DNA of 64,000 nucleotides, taken from positions 1 through 64,000 of the forward strand of contig CALEHQ010000039.1 of NCBI GenBank assembly GCA_937876315.1, in the 5' to 3' direction. The position numbers and the translations under genes were made by a program. The notes beneath the pieces are model-generated. The model was given only the letters and a program-made list of their open reading frames with translations. It searched no databases and was not told where the DNA came from. This document shows, piece after piece, positions 18,466 through 27,487 of the stretch (positions are counted from its first letter, which is position 1; each line of letters begins with the position of its first letter). The DNA is from an uncultured Actinomycetes bacterium (GTDB lineage Bacteria; Actinomycetota; Acidimicrobiia; Acidimicrobiales; Acidimicrobilacustridaceae).

Positions 18466-18915
18466 TTAGCCGTAGTGCCAATTGCGTTCAGGCGGTGCGG
18501 TGTATTCGATGCACTGCACGTCGAACCAAATCGGCAACAAGTGCTTCACGTAGAACGCGTGGACCGTGCTCGCTGGATTCACGAGGTCCTCGTAGACCTT
18601 CAGCTTGATGTCCGGTTCGGTCTTCTGCATCTCCACGATTCGTGCGCAAAGCGCGTCGACTTCCTCACGGGTGTCGTGCAGAAGACCCAGATGGTCGTAA
18701 CCGGGTGACGAGATCGGATTCGGATTTTCCGCCAAAAGAATGAATTGCGTTGCGCGTTCATCGAGCATCATCAGCAATCCGCTCTGCCCAAGTATTTCGG
18801 TGTCCTTGCAATCCCAGCCGAAGAGTCCGCCATAAAACGCCCGGACTTGATCACGGAACTCCGGCGTGAGGGTTCCGGGGGCAAAGGTCAGTTCCATGTG
18901 GTTGAAGCGCATCAT
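18466..18915 (-). CDS. VOC-family protein
   Basis: 149 residues. Single glyoxalase-like unit beginning MRFNHMELTFAPGTL, with YDHLGLLHDTREEVDALCARI typical of the fold. ATG 18915 (or 18912) is chosen because upstream codons lack similarity. It is convergent with the SDR, with 8 bp between the stops, and lies 39 bp downstream of the phosphonate-ester-hydrolase-like gene on the same strand, so it may be its operon partner. Confidence 0.68.
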   Translation of the reverse strand: MMRFNHMELTFAPGTLTPEFRDQVRAFYGGLFGWDCKDTEILGQSGLLMMLDERATQFILLAENPNPISSPGYDHLGLLHDTREEVDALCARIVEMQKTEPDIKLKVYEDLVNPASTVHAFYVKHLLPIWFDVQCIEYTAPPERNWHYG

Positions 18916-18954
18916 GGCGCCGACCATAGAACGAACCGGTTCGTCGCGCCTCAC

Positions 18955-20373
18955 CTACGGAAGAAACGTCCCCGTAAGAGTTCGATCGGTGTGCTGCGCC
19001 CGCCACGCCAACATCTTGCGTGCTTCGGCCCACGCTCTCTGCGGATCAGACAACATCGTGCGCCATGTTGGATCAGCCGCAAGGTCGTAGACCAGCGAAT
19101 CGCCATCGGCGAATTGCACGTAGGCAACGTCTTCACTTCGCCGGACGGTGAGCTGATGGCTCACGCTTCGCCGGTCCTGCGGCCACATCGCTCCGTCGCG
19201 CCCGGCAGTGAAGAATCGCCAGTCGAATTCCCAATAGGCCGCATCTCGCCACACCTCGGGCGTTTCGCCCTCGAGAAATGGTCGTAACGAACGACCATCG
19301 CATTGACGAGGAACCGGAATGTCAATCAACTCACACAGCGTCGGGAAAACATCGACCGCTTCAGTGAGGGCCTCAATGACTCTGCCGCCAGTCCGCGGAG
19401 TTCGAGGATCGCGAACGATCAGCGGAATATGAAAACTTTCCTCGAACCAGCCCATCTTCTGCACCATACCGTGGTCACCAAGTTGCTCGCCGTGATCTGA
19501 CGTCACGAGCACGATGGTGTTGTCCCATTGCCCTGATCCGCGAAGTGCGTTCCACACCTGACCAAGTTGATGGTCGACATCACTAATCATCCCGTAGTAC
19601 TGCGCGCGCATCTCACGCAGACCCGCTTCATCCTCCGGAGCAGCGAAATACGAAATCGACAACAGAAATTCGTGAAGAGGATGGAGGTCTGATCCAGGAG
19701 CATTCGGCAGATCCACCGAAGCGCGCTCGTAAGCCGTCGCCCACTCCCCTGCAGCGGCAAACGGCGGATGCGGGCGCAAGTGACTCAAATGAACAAACCA
19801 CGGTTCGTCTTGCCCCGGAAGCCATTCAAGAAATTGGTCGGTGAGAAACGCGCTTATTCCCACGCTGGCAGGGCGTACAGATTCCGTTGCCAGCCCCTCT
19901 TCAGGGTCAACAGGCATGTCATAACCCTGCAAACGCACCCAATCCGCCCATGCTTCGCGTCCACGAGTGAGATCGAGTTCACATCGAAACCCAGGAAGCA
20001 CACCTTCGTAGGTCAACAGTCGTGGATCGTCCGCCGCGACCGTTCGGGGATCGATCGCTTGATCGGTGTAGCCAAACAGCACCGGGTCATACCCATTTCG
20101 GCGAGCGGCAAGCGCGATGTTGTCCAAGCGGGCATCGAGCGGCGAACCATTCATCACCACGCGGTTATTCATCTGATAGGTGCCGGTATAAAGCGCCGCT
20201 CGGCCGGGCGCGCATGGAGAGGCCTGTCCATAGTGTCTGGCGAAGCGCACCGACTCGGCACAGAGCGCATCAAGTGCTGGGGTTTGCACCACCGGGTGGC
20301 CGGCAGTCGAAAGACACTCGGCCCTGAATTCATCGAGCGTGATGAAAAGAACGTTCGGACGAGCATCGGCCAT
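18955..20373 (-). CDS. Sulfatase-superfamily enzyme, phosphonate monoester hydrolase-like
   Basis: 472 residues. Formylglycine motif C-A-P-G-R at residues 54-58 (Cys type, needing FGE maturation), metal ligands in ITLDEF (Asp14) and TSDHGEQLGDH. Beyond these general sulfatase marks, segments such as MNNRVVMNGSPLD, GYDPVLFGYT, RPHPPF, the F-x-IPL region and the end WRAQHTDRTLT resemble phosphonate monoester hydrolase/phosphodiesterase enzymes as I recall them. It would hydrolyse phosphonate or phosphate esters, possibly sulfate esters. It is divergent from the PhnY/PhnZ-like pair, with 35 bp between starts. ATG 20373 is favoured over an upstream codon. Confidence 0.78.
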   Translation of the reverse strand: MADARPNVLFITLDEFRAECLSTAGHPVVQTPALDALCAESVRFARHYGQASPCAPGRAALYTGTYQMNNRVVMNGSPLDARLDNIALAARRNGYDPVLFGYTDQAIDPRTVAADDPRLLTYEGVLPGFRCELDLTRGREAWADWVRLQGYDMPVDPEEGLATESVRPASVGISAFLTDQFLEWLPGQDEPWFVHLSHLRPHPPFAAAGEWATAYERASVDLPNAPGSDLHPLHEFLLSISYFAAPEDEAGLREMRAQYYGMISDVDHQLGQVWNALRGSGQWDNTIVLVTSDHGEQLGDHGMVQKMGWFEESFHIPLIVRDPRTPRTGGRVIEALTEAVDVFPTLCELIDIPVPRQCDGRSLRPFLEGETPEVWRDAAYWEFDWRFFTAGRDGAMWPQDRRSVSHQLTVRRSEDVAYVQFADGDSLVYDLAADPTWRTMLSDPQRAWAEARKMLAWRAQHTDRTLTGTFLP

Positions 20374-20408
20374 CTCCGGAGCGTAGGACACGGGCCTAGC
20401 ATCGCGAT

Positions 20409-21176
20409 GTGGACGAGCCATTCTTTGACACCATCGAACCCGGTCCCGATGCTGCCGACCATTTTCACCAATTCGGTTGGGTGCTCACCGAGCCTCTGCA
20501 GCCCCAAGGGGTAGCCGAGCTTCGTGAGTGGATCGATGACCTCATGGCATGGCCCGACGACGGCCCGTGGCTCCACTACCGAGAAGCAACAGCGAACGGT
20601 CCTCAGCTCTGCCGAACAGAAAACTTTGTTCCGTATCACGACGAATTGCGAGAACTCCTTACCCGTAGCGAACTTTCAGATACTGCATCGATCCTTCTCG
20701 ACGAGACAGCCGTCCTTTACAAAGAGAAGATCAATTACAAAGCACCGGGTGGCGCTGGCTACTCACCGCATCAAGATGCGCCGGCGTATCGATTTATCGA
20801 AACACATGTTTCGTGCATGTTGGCGATTGATGATTCTCGGGAATCGAATGGCTGCATCGAAGTCGTCTCGTCCATGCACAACGAGATTCTTCCGATGGAT
20901 GACAAAGGCTGCATCCGCGCCGACATCGTTGAACAACTTGATTGGAAGCCGGCTCCGATCTGGGCCGGTCAAGCATTGTGGTTTCACTCGCGAACTCCTC
21001 ACCGAAGCGGCCCCAATACTTCGAGTCAACCTCGTCGAGCGATCTACCCCACCTACAACGCATTGCGTGAAGGTGATCTTCGCGAGGCGTACTACGAGCA
21101 GAAGGCAAAAGAGTTTGCCTCTGCCGACGGACCGCAGGTTTCGCTCATCGGAGACTTTGAAGGACACATTCTCTGA
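20409..21176 (+). CDS. PhyH-family Fe(II)/2-oxoglutarate oxygenase, PhnY/TmpA-like
   Basis: 255 residues. Iron triad: H-Q-D at about 121-123 in GYSPHQDAPAYRF and a distal His in TPHRSGPN near 199, followed by Arg for 2-oxoglutarate. The segment KEKINYKAPGGAGYSPHQD is in the style of the 2-aminoethylphosphonate and trimethylaminoethylphosphonate hydroxylases PhnY and TmpA. The immediate downstream HD oxygenase, coupled by TGATG, supports this: PhnY-type enzymes hydroxylate the alpha carbon and the partner cleaves the C-P bond. GTG 20409 is the probable start. Confidence 0.78.
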   Translation: MDEPFFDTIEPGPDAADHFHQFGWVLTEPLQPQGVAELREWIDDLMAWPDDGPWLHYREATANGPQLCRTENFVPYHDELRELLTRSELSDTASILLDETAVLYKEKINYKAPGGAGYSPHQDAPAYRFIETHVSCMLAIDDSRESNGCIEVVSSMHNEILPMDDKGCIRADIVEQLDWKPAPIWAGQALWFHSRTPHRSGPNTSSQPRRAIYPTYNALREGDLREAYYEQKAKEFASADGPQVSLIGDFEGHIL

Positions 21177-21724
21177 TGTCGCCAGTCTCGATTGACTTGA
21201 TCTGCTCGATGTACAGCACTTGGGGGAACGAAACCTATGACGAGGACATCACCCAACTCGCCCACGCGCTGCAATGCGCAGCCCTCGCGAAGCACGAAGG
21301 ATCAAGCGAGGAGTTGATTGCCGCTGCCCTCCTCCACGACATTGGTCACCTTTTTGAAATCGAACGCCGAAACGGGCCCGACTACAGCGCCGACCTCCGA
21401 CATGAGCTCACCGGTTCGGAGTACCTGAGCGGCCTCTTCCCGCCAGCGGTCACGGCTCCGATTGCGATGCACGTCGAAGCAAAGCGTTACTTGGCCGCAA
21501 ATGAGGCGGGCTATTTCGACGGACTTTCTCGAGGGTCACAGCGGAGCCTCGACGTGCAAGGCGGCCCGTTCACCGCCGCCGAAAGCGCAAGGTTCCTAGG
21601 ACTCGAAGGAAGCGCAGACGCGATCAAGCTCCGCCGATGGGATGACTTCGGCAAAGTCATCGGCCTCGACGTCCCCGACTTCGATAGCTGGATTCCACTC
21701 TTACTTCGAGTGGCCTCTGTGTAG
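21176..21724 (+). CDS. HD-domain mixed-valent diiron oxygenase, PhnZ/TmpB-like
   Basis: 182 residues. Predicted diiron ligands His30, His54, Asp55, His76, His99 and Asp156 follow the order and spacing of PhnZ as I recall it (offset 4-5 residues), and the loop residues Tyr21/Glu23 and the pocket residues His58, Lys103 (HVEAKRYL) and Arg153 (LRRWDD) are also present. PhnZ-type enzymes oxidatively cleave 1-hydroxyphosphonates to a carboxylate and phosphate. The ATG overlaps the stop of the PhyH-family gene. A substrate other than a phosphonate (as with myo-inositol oxygenase relatives) is less likely. Confidence 0.8.
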   Translation: MSPVSIDLICSMYSTWGNETYDEDITQLAHALQCAALAKHEGSSEELIAAALLHDIGHLFEIERRNGPDYSADLRHELTGSEYLSGLFPPAVTAPIAMHVEAKRYLAANEAGYFDGLSRGSQRSLDVQGGPFTAAESARFLGLEGSADAIKLRRWDDFGKVIGLDVPDFDSWIPLLLRVASV

Positions 21725-21727
21725 TAA

Positions 21728-22804
21728 TTAACCCAAACGAACTTGGGCGGCACCAGTGATGGGCGGCAGGTCAACGGGGCTGAGTGCGCCGGCAGCAGCA
21801 TCGCAAACCGCGGGAATCGCATTCACGCAACGATTTGCTGCGCTTGCGTTTCCGCCACCTGCTGCACCTGGTTCACCGGGCTCATTTCCGTGAACCGTGA
21901 TCTCCAAATGCGGATGGCCACTCATCACGACGCGATGTTCGCCACCAGGATTCAGAGGCTGTTGCCAATCCGGCGCACAATCATCGTCGATTCTGGTGAT
22001 GTGTTCCACCGTAAGGAGAGGGTGCCCTCCTGCGAGTCCAGTCACTTGGAAGCGAAATGCGCCCATGGTCCCTTCTTCGAAGGTTCCCATTCCGGGGACT
22101 TCGATCGTCCGCTCAAGGGGACGGCGTTCCACGGTTGTGATGACTTCGTCGATCTCGACCTCAAGACTGTCAGCAAGTACTCGCACCATCGGCGCCCAGA
22201 CCGTCATCAACGACATCTCTTCAAGCATTTGCGGCAAAACGTTCATCGGGCCGCCCAGACCGATCACGTTGCGCACGATGTCGGGTGCGTCATAGAGCGC
22301 GTAATTGAAGATCTCTTGAATACGGATCTCGGTGATTCCCGCACCAACGCCACTCACGAGGGCAGGCAGGATGTCGAGCGCCCAGCCGGGATCGATACCG
22401 GAAACAAAGACCGAGGAATTGCCAGCTTCCATCGCTGGAGTGAGCATCCCCATCAATTCGGGAGGAGCGCTTGCGGGATGGAGCAATGGATAGAACGCAG
22501 TCGACACGACATTTCGACCTGAACGAAGCAAGCGTTCGAGATCCATGTACGCCTCCATCGGACGCGTATCAGCAGTTGCTGCATACACAACGCAATCGAC
22601 ATCAGGTGCAAACGCGATCTCAGTGTCGTCAGTCGCAAGCACTCCGAGAGGCGCAATCCCTGCGAGTTCGCCCGCGTCTTTCCCAACTTTCGCCGGGTTC
22701 GACACAACCACCCCAACAAGTTTCAGATCGCGATGCGTCGCGATTGCTCGGATCGCCGGTCGCCCAACGTTCCCTGTCCCCCACACAACGACTTGATATG
22801 TCAT
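21728..22804 (-). CDS. Dihydrodipicolinate reductase-like NAD(P)-binding protein
   Basis: 358 residues. N-terminal Rossmann motif VVWGTGNVGRPAIRAI and the DapB-like fold seen in actinobacterial proteins related to 2,4-diaminopentanoate dehydrogenase. No DapB catalytic HH motif is recognised, so lysine biosynthesis is unlikely. ATG 22804 starts at the Rossmann strand; upstream in-frame codons are not similar to anything known. It is convergent with the PhnZ-like gene, only 3 bp apart. Confidence 0.75.
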   Translation of the reverse strand: MTYQVVVWGTGNVGRPAIRAIATHRDLKLVGVVVSNPAKVGKDAGELAGIAPLGVLATDDTEIAFAPDVDCVVYAATADTRPMEAYMDLERLLRSGRNVVSTAFYPLLHPASAPPELMGMLTPAMEAGNSSVFVSGIDPGWALDILPALVSGVGAGITEIRIQEIFNYALYDAPDIVRNVIGLGGPMNVLPQMLEEMSLMTVWAPMVRVLADSLEVEIDEVITTVERRPLERTIEVPGMGTFEEGTMGAFRFQVTGLAGGHPLLTVEHITRIDDDCAPDWQQPLNPGGEHRVVMSGHPHLEITVHGNEPGEPGAAGGGNASAANRCVNAIPAVCDAAAGALSPVDLPPITGAAQVRLG

Positions 22805-22851
22805 GGCCGGGGACCCTAGTGGCGAGAACCCTGGCTGTGCCGAAACGTGCG

Positions 22852-23958
22852 CTAGTTCTCGAACGTCGCTTGGGTTCTCGGCCGACCACCGGGTCCGCTG
22901 TAGGCCAGTCCCACACCAGGAGCGACCTCGAAGGTCACCGGAGCCATCGATCCGACCGCAGCTTCCCATGAAGAAATCAGCTGGTCTTCTGCGGCGTAGT
23001 CAAACGGATCGGTGAGCACGTATTCCTCGGGTGCACCCGGGGCAATCGGGTTTTCCACGAGCCACCGCGCCGTTCGAGCCACCGCCTCGCGCGCAGGCAC
23101 GAGGTCTCGATAGCCGAGTCGCGTCTGCAGCAGCGATGTATCGAGCACCCGATGTGTCGGCGATGGCTGGGCAAGTAGCGGTCGTGCCGGTACAGCGAGT
23201 TCGAAGGGCATAGAAACAATTTCAAGTTCGGCGCCAAGTTCCGAAGCGATGATCTCGATGACCTGCCGAATCGTTAACACTTCGTCATCGCCACAATTGA
23301 ATGCAAGGCCAGCTGCAGCATCAGGATGATCAACGCCACACAGCACCGCATGCGCGAGATTTTCTGTGTATCCGTGATGGTGCAACGTGAGGCCGTCATC
23401 GGCCACAACAATCTGTCGCCGTCCATCAAGAATGCGACGAACAACGCTCCATTCTCGAGGGACAACCTGAAGCGGACCGTAGGCGTAGGGATATCGGAAG
23501 TGGGCGGCCTTCGGCTGATTGGCGAAAACAAACTCCTCGGTACGAGCGACTCGGAAACCCTTCTCGTCTTCTTCTGGACTTGCGACCACCGGGGCCGACT
23601 CGCTTACCGGTACGGGGAGACCCTCAGGTGTGAAGAGCCATGGGTTCATCCAACCCCGAATTGCCGGCACGCCGCCGACGGAAACAAAGCGTTCGGTTCG
23701 GCCCACCATGAATTCCGCGATCCGACGCAGTCGTCCGTACATCACCACAGTGAGATCCCAAGTGCGATCGCCGATCGCGTCGGCCAGCGATTCCATGTCA
23801 TAGGGATCGGCGTGGATGTGCTCGATCTCAACCGGGGTTTCAGGCCGCTCGTGGGTGCCGCGGTGAAGGATGACGACCTCGTGGCCTCGGCCCATGAGCC
23901 CGCGAACCAAATGAATTCCGGTTGGGCCCGTGCCGCCAATCACCAGTGTGCGTGTCAT
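22852..23958 (-). CDS. NAD-dependent epimerase/dehydratase-family protein
   Basis: 368 residues. Starts with RTLVIGGTGPTGIHL, the NAD-binding motif of extended SDRs. The usual YxxxK is replaced by a region FRYPYAYGPLQVVPREW, as in atypical or isoflavone-reductase-like members, so catalysis is uncertain. ATG 23958 fits the Rossmann start. Divergent from the SDR gene at 24091. Confidence 0.75.
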   Translation of the reverse strand: MTRTLVIGGTGPTGIHLVRGLMGRGHEVVILHRGTHERPETPVEIEHIHADPYDMESLADAIGDRTWDLTVVMYGRLRRIAEFMVGRTERFVSVGGVPAIRGWMNPWLFTPEGLPVPVSESAPVVASPEEDEKGFRVARTEEFVFANQPKAAHFRYPYAYGPLQVVPREWSVVRRILDGRRQIVVADDGLTLHHHGYTENLAHAVLCGVDHPDAAAGLAFNCGDDEVLTIRQVIEIIASELGAELEIVSMPFELAVPARPLLAQPSPTHRVLDTSLLQTRLGYRDLVPAREAVARTARWLVENPIAPGAPEEYVLTDPFDYAAEDQLISSWEAAVGSMAPVTFEVAPGVGLAYSGPGGRPRTQATFEN

Positions 23959-24090
23959 GTTTGCTCTCATCATCATGCGAGGTTCGTTCGCCGACCCTAC
24001 AAGCACAGCAGTTCCCACTTACGAGTCACCGCGCCCATCAGCACCGTGGTAGCAATCTCTTTCAGCAATGAACTGCCGCAAGGGGGAATC

Positions 24091-24873
24091 ATGATTCTAG
24101 AAAACAAGATCTCAATCATTTCGGGTATCGGCCCAGGGCTCGGACAAGAACTCGCCTACGCCTTCGCTCGTGAAGGTTCCGACGTCGTCCTCGTCGCCCG
24201 CACTGAATCAAAACTCCAAGAGGTGGCCAACGAAATTTCTCGTCAGTGGCCCGACCGGCGCACACTCGTATGCCCCACCGATATCTCGGATGCTGAACAA
24301 ACCCAGCGCATGGTCGATGCAACCATTGCCGAGTTCGGCCGTATCGACTGCCTCGTCAATAGCGCGTACGTTCCGCCTCCGTTCACGATGTTCGAAGATG
24401 CGAACTTTGATGATTGGCGCAAGTCGTTCGATGTCACGGTGTTCGGAACGCTCCAACTCACCCAACAAGTCGTGCCGCACATGAAGTCCAACAGAGGCGG
24501 TTCGATCGTGTTCGTGAACTCAATGATCCAAAAGAAGCCGCTTGCCACGCAATCGGGATACGCAACCTCGAAGGGCGCTCTCACCGTGGCGGCCCGCATG
24601 CTCGCCAAAGAACTCGGCGCACACCACATCCGCGTGAACTCAACCTTCATGGGTTGGATGTGGGGCCCTCCCGTCGAGGGCTACGTGAACTACGCCGTAA
24701 GCACAGGCCAGGACCGCGACGCCGTTATCGCTGAGATCACCAAGGACATTCCGCTTGGCATCATCCCCGACGACGCCGATTGCGCAAACGCCGTTGCGTT
24801 CCTCGCCTCTGATCTCGCCAGCGTGATCACCGGGGCGGAACTCGACGTCAACGGCGGCGAAATGATGCTCTGA
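24091..24873 (+). CDS. SDR oxidoreductase
   Basis: 260 residues. Rossmann motif SGIGPGLGQELA near 10-20, NSAYV in place of the usual NNAG, catalytic Ser in FVNSM near 143 and YATSK near 155. The C-terminus VITGAELDVNGGEMML is typical of classical SDRs. The start has a strong AGGGGG site 4 bp upstream, so the long upstream extension of the frame is rejected. Substrate unknown. Confidence 0.83.
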   Translation: MILENKISIISGIGPGLGQELAYAFAREGSDVVLVARTESKLQEVANEISRQWPDRRTLVCPTDISDAEQTQRMVDATIAEFGRIDCLVNSAYVPPPFTMFEDANFDDWRKSFDVTVFGTLQLTQQVVPHMKSNRGGSIVFVNSMIQKKPLATQSGYATSKGALTVAARMLAKELGAHHIRVNSTFMGWMWGPPVEGYVNYAVSTGQDRDAVIAEITKDIPLGIIPDDADCANAVAFLASDLASVITGAELDVNGGEMML

Positions 24874-24937
24874 TCGAGCACATCAGCGACCTCAACTTCT
24901 GACACAATCAACCGAAACACAATCGAGGAGGACCACG

Positions 24938-25420
24938 ATGCCTACCGAACAGCACGCTGAAATGCTCTGGGAGACCCCCAGCCACGAAGAGATCATTGGG
25001 ATCACCAAGAGCCACGTCGAAGCCATGGAGACAATGGACATCGACGAGGTATGGGTACAAGCCGGAATGCATCACGTCATGCTCCGCACGATCGGACGCA
25101 AGTCCGGTAATGAACACAAGATCGCTCTCCCCTTTTGGCGCGACCCCGACGGCGTGCGCATCGTTGTTGCGTCCTACGCCGGTCACGAAAAGCACCCGGC
25201 GTGGTTCATCAACCTTCGTGACCGAGATGCAAATCCTGAGATCTACATCAAGGTGCAGGACGGCGAGTTTTGGTCGGTTCCGGAAATCCTTGACGGAGGC
25301 CCCGAACACGATCGCATTTGGGAACTGCTCTGCGATGATCGCGCTTGGTACCGCGACTATCAGAAGAAGTGCAACCGCACGATTCCTCTGGTTCGACTTC
25401 CCGAAACTCGTTCGGTCTGA
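24938..25420 (+). CDS. Deazaflavin (F420)-dependent nitroreductase-family protein
   Basis: 160 residues. The split-barrel signature LRTIGRKSGNEHKIALPFWRD and the HPAWFINLRDRDANPEIYIKV segment match the Ddn/DUF385 family, which reduces quinones or lipids with F420H2 in actinobacteria. A GAGGAGG site lies before ATG 24938. It is 64 bp after the SDR gene, possibly one transcript. Confidence 0.8.
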   Translation: MPTEQHAEMLWETPSHEEIIGITKSHVEAMETMDIDEVWVQAGMHHVMLRTIGRKSGNEHKIALPFWRDPDGVRIVVASYAGHEKHPAWFINLRDRDANPEIYIKVQDGEFWSVPEILDGGPEHDRIWELLCDDRAWYRDYQKKCNRTIPLVRLPETRSV

Positions 25421-25454
25421 GAATCGCTCAGAAGATCGCTACTGACCAACAGCG

Positions 25455-26168
25455 TCAGTCGCAACCTTCAGGTCCGCAGACCTCGCCCTCGATGAGAACA
25501 TCGAGGGCGGGTTCGCGTTCAGACCACACCCGATCGAGAACCCGAAGTAGTACTTCGGCGGGCTGCGCACCGGCGACGGCCAGGCGACGATCGAAGACAA
25601 AGAATGGAACGCCTGTGACCTGCATGGACGCAGCAGTCGCTTCGTCGATCCGGACCTCATCAGCGAACGCGTCAGTGGTGAGCACCGCAGCAACTTCGTC
25701 GGCATCGAGCCCTGCATCGATAGCGAGGCGTTCGACGACTTCGGGGAGTCCAATCGCCTCGCCCTCAGACAGATAACCGCGAAGGAAACGTTCCTTCACC
25801 TGGGTTTGGATGCCTCGAGCGGCACCGAGGTGAATCATCCGGTGCGCATCGAACGTATTGCCAGGCTGCACCCGATCGAACTGAAACTCGACGCCGCATT
25901 CGACTCCGGTTGCGGTCATCCGATCGATCATCCCCTGTGCTTCTTCCGGCGAAGTTCCGTATTTCTTCGCCAGCATGCCGACGTAGTTACCTTGGCGCGC
26001 TGCAGGCGCGGTTGGATCAAGCTCATAGCTATGCCAGATGATCTCCACCTTGTCCGAGTGAGCGAACTCACCAAGCGCAGCATCGAGATTGGCTTTACCA
26101 ATGGCACACCACGGACAAACGACGTCTGACCAAATATCGACTCGAAGAGTTTCCGTCGCTGCATCCAT
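25455..26168 (-). CDS. DsbA-family FrnE-like oxidoreductase
   Basis: 237 residues, cytosolic (no signal peptide). Thioredoxin-fold active site C18-P-W-C21 in SDVVCPWCAIGK, cis-Pro in QVTGVPFFVFDRR near 180. FrnE-type proteins are thiol-disulfide oxidoreductases or polyketide isomerases. The C-terminal GEVCGPEGCD adds two Cys, which occurs in the family. ATG 26168 is chosen by alignment of the first strand. Confidence 0.87.
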   Translation of the reverse strand: MDAATETLRVDIWSDVVCPWCAIGKANLDAALGEFAHSDKVEIIWHSYELDPTAPAARQGNYVGMLAKKYGTSPEEAQGMIDRMTATGVECGVEFQFDRVQPGNTFDAHRMIHLGAARGIQTQVKERFLRGYLSEGEAIGLPEVVERLAIDAGLDADEVAAVLTTDAFADEVRIDEATAASMQVTGVPFFVFDRRLAVAGAQPAEVLLRVLDRVWSEREPALDVLIEGEVCGPEGCD

Positions 26169-26282
26169 GATTTCTCCAATGGTTTGACCAAATGAGCGTA
26201 TCGGTGATCTCGACGTTGTCATTGAGGCCGCCCTACCAATCCGTCCACGACTAGGTTGAGGCGACTCTTTGGGGGAAGCAAC

Positions 26283-27485
26283 ATGGAAGACGGTACAACG
26301 TCGCCGGAGACAACCGAGCCTGCACATCCCCTAACTCGAGCGATGGTGCTGTTATTTCTCCTCACCGCACTCATGTCCCTTGGATACGGGAGCGTCTTCA
26401 CGCTCTTGGCCGATATTCGAGACAAGTATGGATTCACCGACAGCCAGGTTGGCCTCATTGCCTTCGCTGGCCTGTTCACAGGCGTCCTTGGTCAGCTCTT
26501 TCTCGCTCGCTTTTCTGATCGCGGTTACGCAGTCGTCATGATGCGCGTTGGTATCGCAACCGCAGCATTCGGAATGCTCTGGATGACATTCGCAACACCG
26601 CTCTGGCAGTGGATCGCCGCTCGGCTTCTCCTCGGACTCGGTTCGGGAATGGTTGGTCCCGCCATTCGCCGAGTCATCATCGCCCGAGACCCTCAACGCG
26701 TTGGAGCAAACCTCGGTCGTCAAACCGCCTTCGATGTGGCTGGTTTTGTTCTCGGTCCAGCACTTGCAGCAGGACTCGCTCAGGTTTTTGGATTACGCGC
26801 GCCCTTCATCTTTCTCACTGCTGCCTACGTTGTAGCGATCTTCTTTGTTGGGCGAATCACGACGGCAGCCGATGCTGCCGCCTCCGAAACCACCCGAACC
26901 AAGCACCCTTCTCTGCTTCGACTTCCCGCAATGCAGTCAGCACTTTTTGCCGCTATCGCGTTTTACCTCACGATCGGAATGTTTGAGGCCCTTTGGTCGA
27001 TCCTCCTCCGCGACTTGGATGCAGAAACCTGGCTGATCGGTGTCACGTTGAGTGTGTTCACGATCCCGATGATTATCTTTTCGCCCAAGGGCGGTGCACT
27101 CGCTCAAAGAATCGGACCAATCCGCGTTGTGACCATCAGCGTCACCGTTGCAGCAATCGCCACTTGTCTCTATGGATTCCTGCCGCTGTGGTTCCTTATT
27201 GTGATTTCAGGCGTGCACGCAATCGCTGATGCCTACACGATGCCTGCCAACCAGGTAGCAGTCGCTGTATCGACTCCGCCCGATCAACTCGCGGCCGGAC
27301 AAGGTTTGCTCGGTGCAACTGGTCTCGCAGTCGCCGCAGCTTCAGCCCTCATCGGATCTGCCATTTACGACGCGTATGGTCGCGCAACAATTTTCACCGG
27401 CACCGCAGTCCTGATGATGGTCTGCCTTGGCATCGCTCGCTGGCGCTGGAACGCACAACCCGCTCTTCACGACATCACCGGGTAG
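26283..27485 (+). CDS. MFS transporter
   Basis: 400 residues with about 12 membrane helices. The cytoplasmic loop 2-3 reads ARFSDRGYAVVMMRVG, a degenerate MFS signature. Multidrug/sugar-type efflux is likely but the substrate is unknown. TTTGGGGGAA lies upstream of ATG 26283; a TTG further upstream is rejected. Convergent with the TauD-family gene (2 bp between stops). Confidence 0.83.
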   Translation: MEDGTTSPETTEPAHPLTRAMVLLFLLTALMSLGYGSVFTLLADIRDKYGFTDSQVGLIAFAGLFTGVLGQLFLARFSDRGYAVVMMRVGIATAAFGMLWMTFATPLWQWIAARLLLGLGSGMVGPAIRRVIIARDPQRVGANLGRQTAFDVAGFVLGPALAAGLAQVFGLRAPFIFLTAAYVVAIFFVGRITTAADAAASETTRTKHPSLLRLPAMQSALFAAIAFYLTIGMFEALWSILLRDLDAETWLIGVTLSVFTIPMIIFSPKGGALAQRIGPIRVVTISVTVAAIATCLYGFLPLWFLIVISGVHAIADAYTMPANQVAVAVSTPPDQLAAGQGLLGATGLAVAAASALIGSAIYDAYGRATIFTGTAVLMMVCLGIARWRWNAQPALHDITG

Positions 27486-27487
27486 CG

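Noticed and set aside
18955-20373. Plain arylsulfatase or choline sulfatase
   Set aside because: The motif alone would allow it, but several segments and the PhnY/PhnZ-like neighbours fit phosphonate monoester hydrolases better; kept as an alternative only.
23326-24090. Long N-terminal extension of the SDR at 24091
   Set aside because: Overlaps the opposite epimerase gene and its promoter; a strong AGGGGG site and the Rossmann start support ATG 24091.
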